DNA from: Streptomyces albipurpureus
GTDB taxonomy: Bacteria; Actinomycetota; Actinomycetes; Streptomycetales; Streptomycetaceae
Length of the DNA: 64,000 bases
Direction of reading: 5' to 3'
Assembly: GCF_023701525.1 (NCBI RefSeq)
Contig: NZ_JAMQAW010000029.1
Span: 160,700 to 224,699, forward strand
A program made the translations under genes and the position numbers. Numbering within the stretch: position 1 is the stretch's first letter; the number at the start of each line of letters is the position of its first letter. The notes below the pieces were generated by a model. It was not told the DNA's origin and did no database searches. It was given only the letters and a program-made list of their open reading frames with translations. Shown piece after piece: positions 61,840 through 64,000 of this stretch.

Positions 61840-62253
61840 TTAGCCCAGGGTGTCAGCCGCGGTCGGGGACGAGTCGCGCAGGAAGGTCGCGCAACGCTCG
61901 TACTCCGCCTGCTCCCCAATGGACTGCGCGGCCCGGGCCAGCGCGTGCAGGGCACGCAGGAACCCGCGGTTGGGCTCGTGCTCCCACGGCACGGGACCGT
62001 GCCCCTTCCAACCGCTGCGGCGCAGCGAGTCAAGGCCACGGTGATAGCCGGTACGGGCGTAGGCGTACGACTCCACCACACTGCCGCGCTCATAGGCGTC
62101 GTCCGCGAGCCGCGCCCAGGCGAGTGAGGAGGTCGGATACTTGGCCGCCACTTCGGCGGGGGACGTCCCGGAAGCGAGCAGCTCACGCGGCTCCGGGTCG
62201 TCGGGGAGATGAGTCGGGGGCGGGCCCCCGAGCAGGTTTTCATGGATGCCCAT
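61840..62253 (-). CDS. DUF3151-like protein
   Basis: A 137-residue helical protein with MGIHENLLGGPPPTHLPDDPEPRELLASG and a TPR-like repeat region (SLAWARLADDAYERGSVVESYAYARTGYHRGLDSLRR, then GWKGHGPVPWEHEPNRGFLRALHALARAAQSIGE). This pattern is the actinomycete DUF3151 family. Function unknown. ATG at 62253. Confidence 0.88.
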   Translation of the reverse strand: MGIHENLLGGPPPTHLPDDPEPRELLASGTSPAEVAAKYPTSSLAWARLADDAYERGSVVESYAYARTGYHRGLDSLRRSGWKGHGPVPWEHEPNRGFLRALHALARAAQSIGEQAEYERCATFLRDSSPTAADTLG

Positions 62254-62328
62254 ACGCCAAGTGTCCCAGGCCCGGCCCGCTACGACCGCGGACCCCGACC
62301 GGATCACCGAAACGAGCCCACCCCGGCC

Positions 62329-63807
62329 TCAGCCACCCGCGGGCGACTCCTTGGGCCGGGCCTCCAGCGGGGGTGCGCCAACCCCGCAGTTCATCCGGCA
62401 TTCCGGACGTACCTCCGCCCCCTCGGCAGGCGGTACGGGGCGTCGCACCGCCACCACGGCGATCAGGGCCCCCAGCACCAGCACCCCCGCGCACATCGGC
62501 ATCGCCCGCCGAAAGGTCTCACCGAACTCATCCGCCGAGCGGTACGCCTCCGGCCCCATCCCCGCAAGCAACGGCAACGCGGCCACCGCAAGCAGACCAC
62601 CCGCCCGGGCGGCGGCGTTGTTGATACCACTGGCGATCCCGGCCCGTGCGGTCTCCACCGACGACAGGACCGTCGCCGTCAACGGCGCGACCAGGGTCAC
62701 CATCCCCAGCCCCATCACCACCAGCGCGGGCAGCACATCCGCCATGTACGAGGCGTCCTCGCCCACCCGCAACATCAGCAGCATGCCCGCGGCACACAGC
62801 AGCGGGCCCACGGTCAGCGGGATCCGCGGGCCGATCCGCTGCGCCAGCTCCCCCGACTTCGCCGAGAACAACAACATCAACACCGTCGTCGGCAACAGCG
62901 CGAGCCCGGCCCCCAGCGCCGAGTACCCGACCACCACCTGAAGCTGGAGCGCCACCAGGAAGAAGAAGCCACCGAACCCGGCATACACACAGAGCGTCAC
63001 CAAGTTGATCGAGGTGAACAAACGCGAGCGGAAGACCGACAACGGCAGCATCGGCTCGGCCCGCCGCTTCTCCACCCCGACGAACACCACCGCGACCACC
63101 ACCCCGGCGACCCCGGCCACCCACTGCGACCCGATCAGCGCATACGTCACCAGGCCCAACGCCAACGCCCCCAGCACGGCCCCGAGCACATCGAAGCGGT
63201 GGTTGTGCGCCGCCGGATCACGCGACTCGGGCACATGCCGCAACGCGATGGGAACACAGAGCGCGGCAAGCGGCACATTGATCAGAAACACCCACCGCCA
63301 CCCCGGCCCATCCACCAGCCAGCCCCCCACGAACGGCCCGATCGCCGCCCCCACCCCACCGAGCCCCGACCACAGCCCCACCGCCCGCGACCGGTCATCC
63401 GGGTGAAGACTCGCCTGGATCAACGCCAGCGACCCCGGGGTGAGCAGCGCCGCCCCCACCCCCTGGAGCGCCCGCGACAGCACCAGCATCTCCCCACTCT
63501 GCGCCAGCCCGCACAACAACGACCCACAGGCGAACCAGACCACCCCAATGACAAACACCTTCCGCCGCCCATACCGATCCCCAAGCGCCCCGCCCAACAG
63601 GATCAGCCCGGCCAGCGACAGCATGTAGGCGTTGATCGTCCACTGAAGTACGGCCATATCCGCGTTGAGGTCCTCCCCGATGCGCGGGAGAGCGACGTTG
63701 ACCACGGTCGAATCCAACAGGGCCATGCTGGAGCCGAGCACGGTGGTGAGGACCACCCATCGCCCTGTGGGTGTGGATAGCCGGATGTCTCCCGGGTGGG
63801 CGTCCAT
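62329..63807 (-). CDS. MFS transporter, DHA2 (14-helix) drug-exporter type
   Basis: A 492-residue exporter with about fourteen helices. Motif A GGALGDRYGRRKVFVIG, motif C-type SGLGGVGAAIGPFVGGWLV and motif D1-like LDSTVVNVALPRIGEDL mark the DHA2 family of proton/drug antiporters. The last 30 residues are a soluble tail with two Cys. ATG 63807 has no clear ribosome-binding site; the regulator is not in the window. Confidence 0.92.
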   Translation of the reverse strand: MDAHPGDIRLSTPTGRWVVLTTVLGSSMALLDSTVVNVALPRIGEDLNADMAVLQWTINAYMLSLAGLILLGGALGDRYGRRKVFVIGVVWFACGSLLCGLAQSGEMLVLSRALQGVGAALLTPGSLALIQASLHPDDRSRAVGLWSGLGGVGAAIGPFVGGWLVDGPGWRWVFLINVPLAALCVPIALRHVPESRDPAAHNHRFDVLGAVLGALALGLVTYALIGSQWVAGVAGVVVAVVFVGVEKRRAEPMLPLSVFRSRLFTSINLVTLCVYAGFGGFFFLVALQLQVVVGYSALGAGLALLPTTVLMLLFSAKSGELAQRIGPRIPLTVGPLLCAAGMLLMLRVGEDASYMADVLPALVVMGLGMVTLVAPLTATVLSSVETARAGIASGINNAAARAGGLLAVAALPLLAGMGPEAYRSADEFGETFRRAMPMCAGVLVLGALIAVVAVRRPVPPAEGAEVRPECRMNCGVGAPPLEARPKESPAGG

Positions 63808-63946
63808 AGAGGGATCATCGCAGCGCTCGGGGCAGGGTGCTCCTTGGCGAGGTGGTCCCCCTTGGCGGGGGTGCTGGTGCCTGGGGGCTTGGGTTCTCCG
63901 GCTGGGCGGCCCTGTTTTGGTGTCCTCACCTGGGGTGGAGGGTTCC

Positions 63947-63968
63947 GTCCTCAAACGCCGGACGGGCT
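63947..63968. repeat. dispersed Streptomyces intergenic repeat
   Basis: GTCCTCAAACGCCGGACGGG followed by CT, a short element seen repeatedly in gaps of Streptomyces genomes, I believe from memory. It lies at the right edge, in 190 bp upstream of the MFS gene that hold no gene. Confidence 0.5.
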
Positions 63969-64000
63969 GGGGTTGTCCCTTGGCGGGGTGCCTTGTTTGG

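Noticed and set aside
62209..63780. 523-codon plus-strand frame opposite the MFS exporter
   Set aside because: Arg/His/Pro/Gln-rich shadow with no domain; the minus strand encodes fourteen clean membrane helices.

Overview
The window is high-GC actinomycete DNA and almost certainly a Streptomyces chromosome. Codons end strongly in G or C, TTA is very rare, GTG and TTG starts are common, and the gene content is typical of the genus: aspartokinase and aspartate-semialdehyde dehydrogenase genes, an adenylosuccinate synthetase gene, an ECF sigma factor with a membrane partner, TerD proteins, and an nSTAND/WD40 giant. The sequence is complete across the window; only the first gene is cut by the window edge.

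Layout. (A) Bases 1-7029 are the tail of an integrated genomic island. A tight plus-strand operon carries a MORC-like GHKL ATPase (5' end missing), a restriction-endonuclease/SF2-helicase fusion, an unknown protein, a sigma-region-4-like DNA-binding protein, another unknown protein and a PD-(D/E)XK nuclease. It ends about 200 bp before a 43-bp fragment of the 3' half of a tRNA-Pro gene, which I read as the attachment site. A hairpin just beyond it looks like the tRNA's own displaced terminator. I do not recognise this gene combination as a named defence system, and it is the best candidate for something undescribed. (B) 7.0-15 kb is accessory DNA: a truncated serine hydrolase, an orphan gene, a minus-strand polymorphic-toxin locus (two WXG100 proteins, a toxin with a C-terminal RNase A-like domain, its immunity gene, an orphan toxin tail and a second immunity gene) and 1.3 kb of apparently decayed sequence. 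(C) 14.4-21.5 kb holds an ArsR regulator divergent from terD, a phosphopantetheinyl transferase, a methyltransferase, an S9 peptidase and a SURF1 protein, with minisatellite-like repeats in the gaps.

(D) 21.8-28.7 kb is conserved core: anti-sigma-like protein and ECF sigma factor, asd, ask (with a likely internal beta-subunit start), a DUF5063 gene, recR and ybaB. (E) 29-39.5 kb contains a SLATT membrane protein, an apparently frameshifted gene, a GntR regulator, a GT-C glycosyltransferase, an HTH-nSTAND-WD40 protein and a TerD/proline-rich fusion. (F) 39.6-47.3 kb has a class III aminotransferase, a DJ-1/MarR pair, a membrane Ser/Thr kinase, a second WXG-like secreted-effector cluster with a TTA codon, and a small secreted peptidoglycan-binding protein. 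(G) 47.5-64 kb holds a SUKH-like protein, purA, a degenerate diacylglycerol-kinase-like protein, a GbsR/MarR-controlled ABC exporter, a P450, a two-component system, an NmrA-type oxidoreductase, the kynurenine pathway (tryptophan dioxygenase, kynureninase, formamidase-like hydrolase), a DUF3151 protein and an MFS exporter.

How the genes work together: asd and ask feed the aspartate family of amino acids. The kynurenine genes degrade tryptophan to anthranilate. recR and ybaB belong to recombination and nucleoid functions. Several regulators sit next to palindromes that are probably their own operators. All functional calls rest on reading motifs and context; no database search was made.
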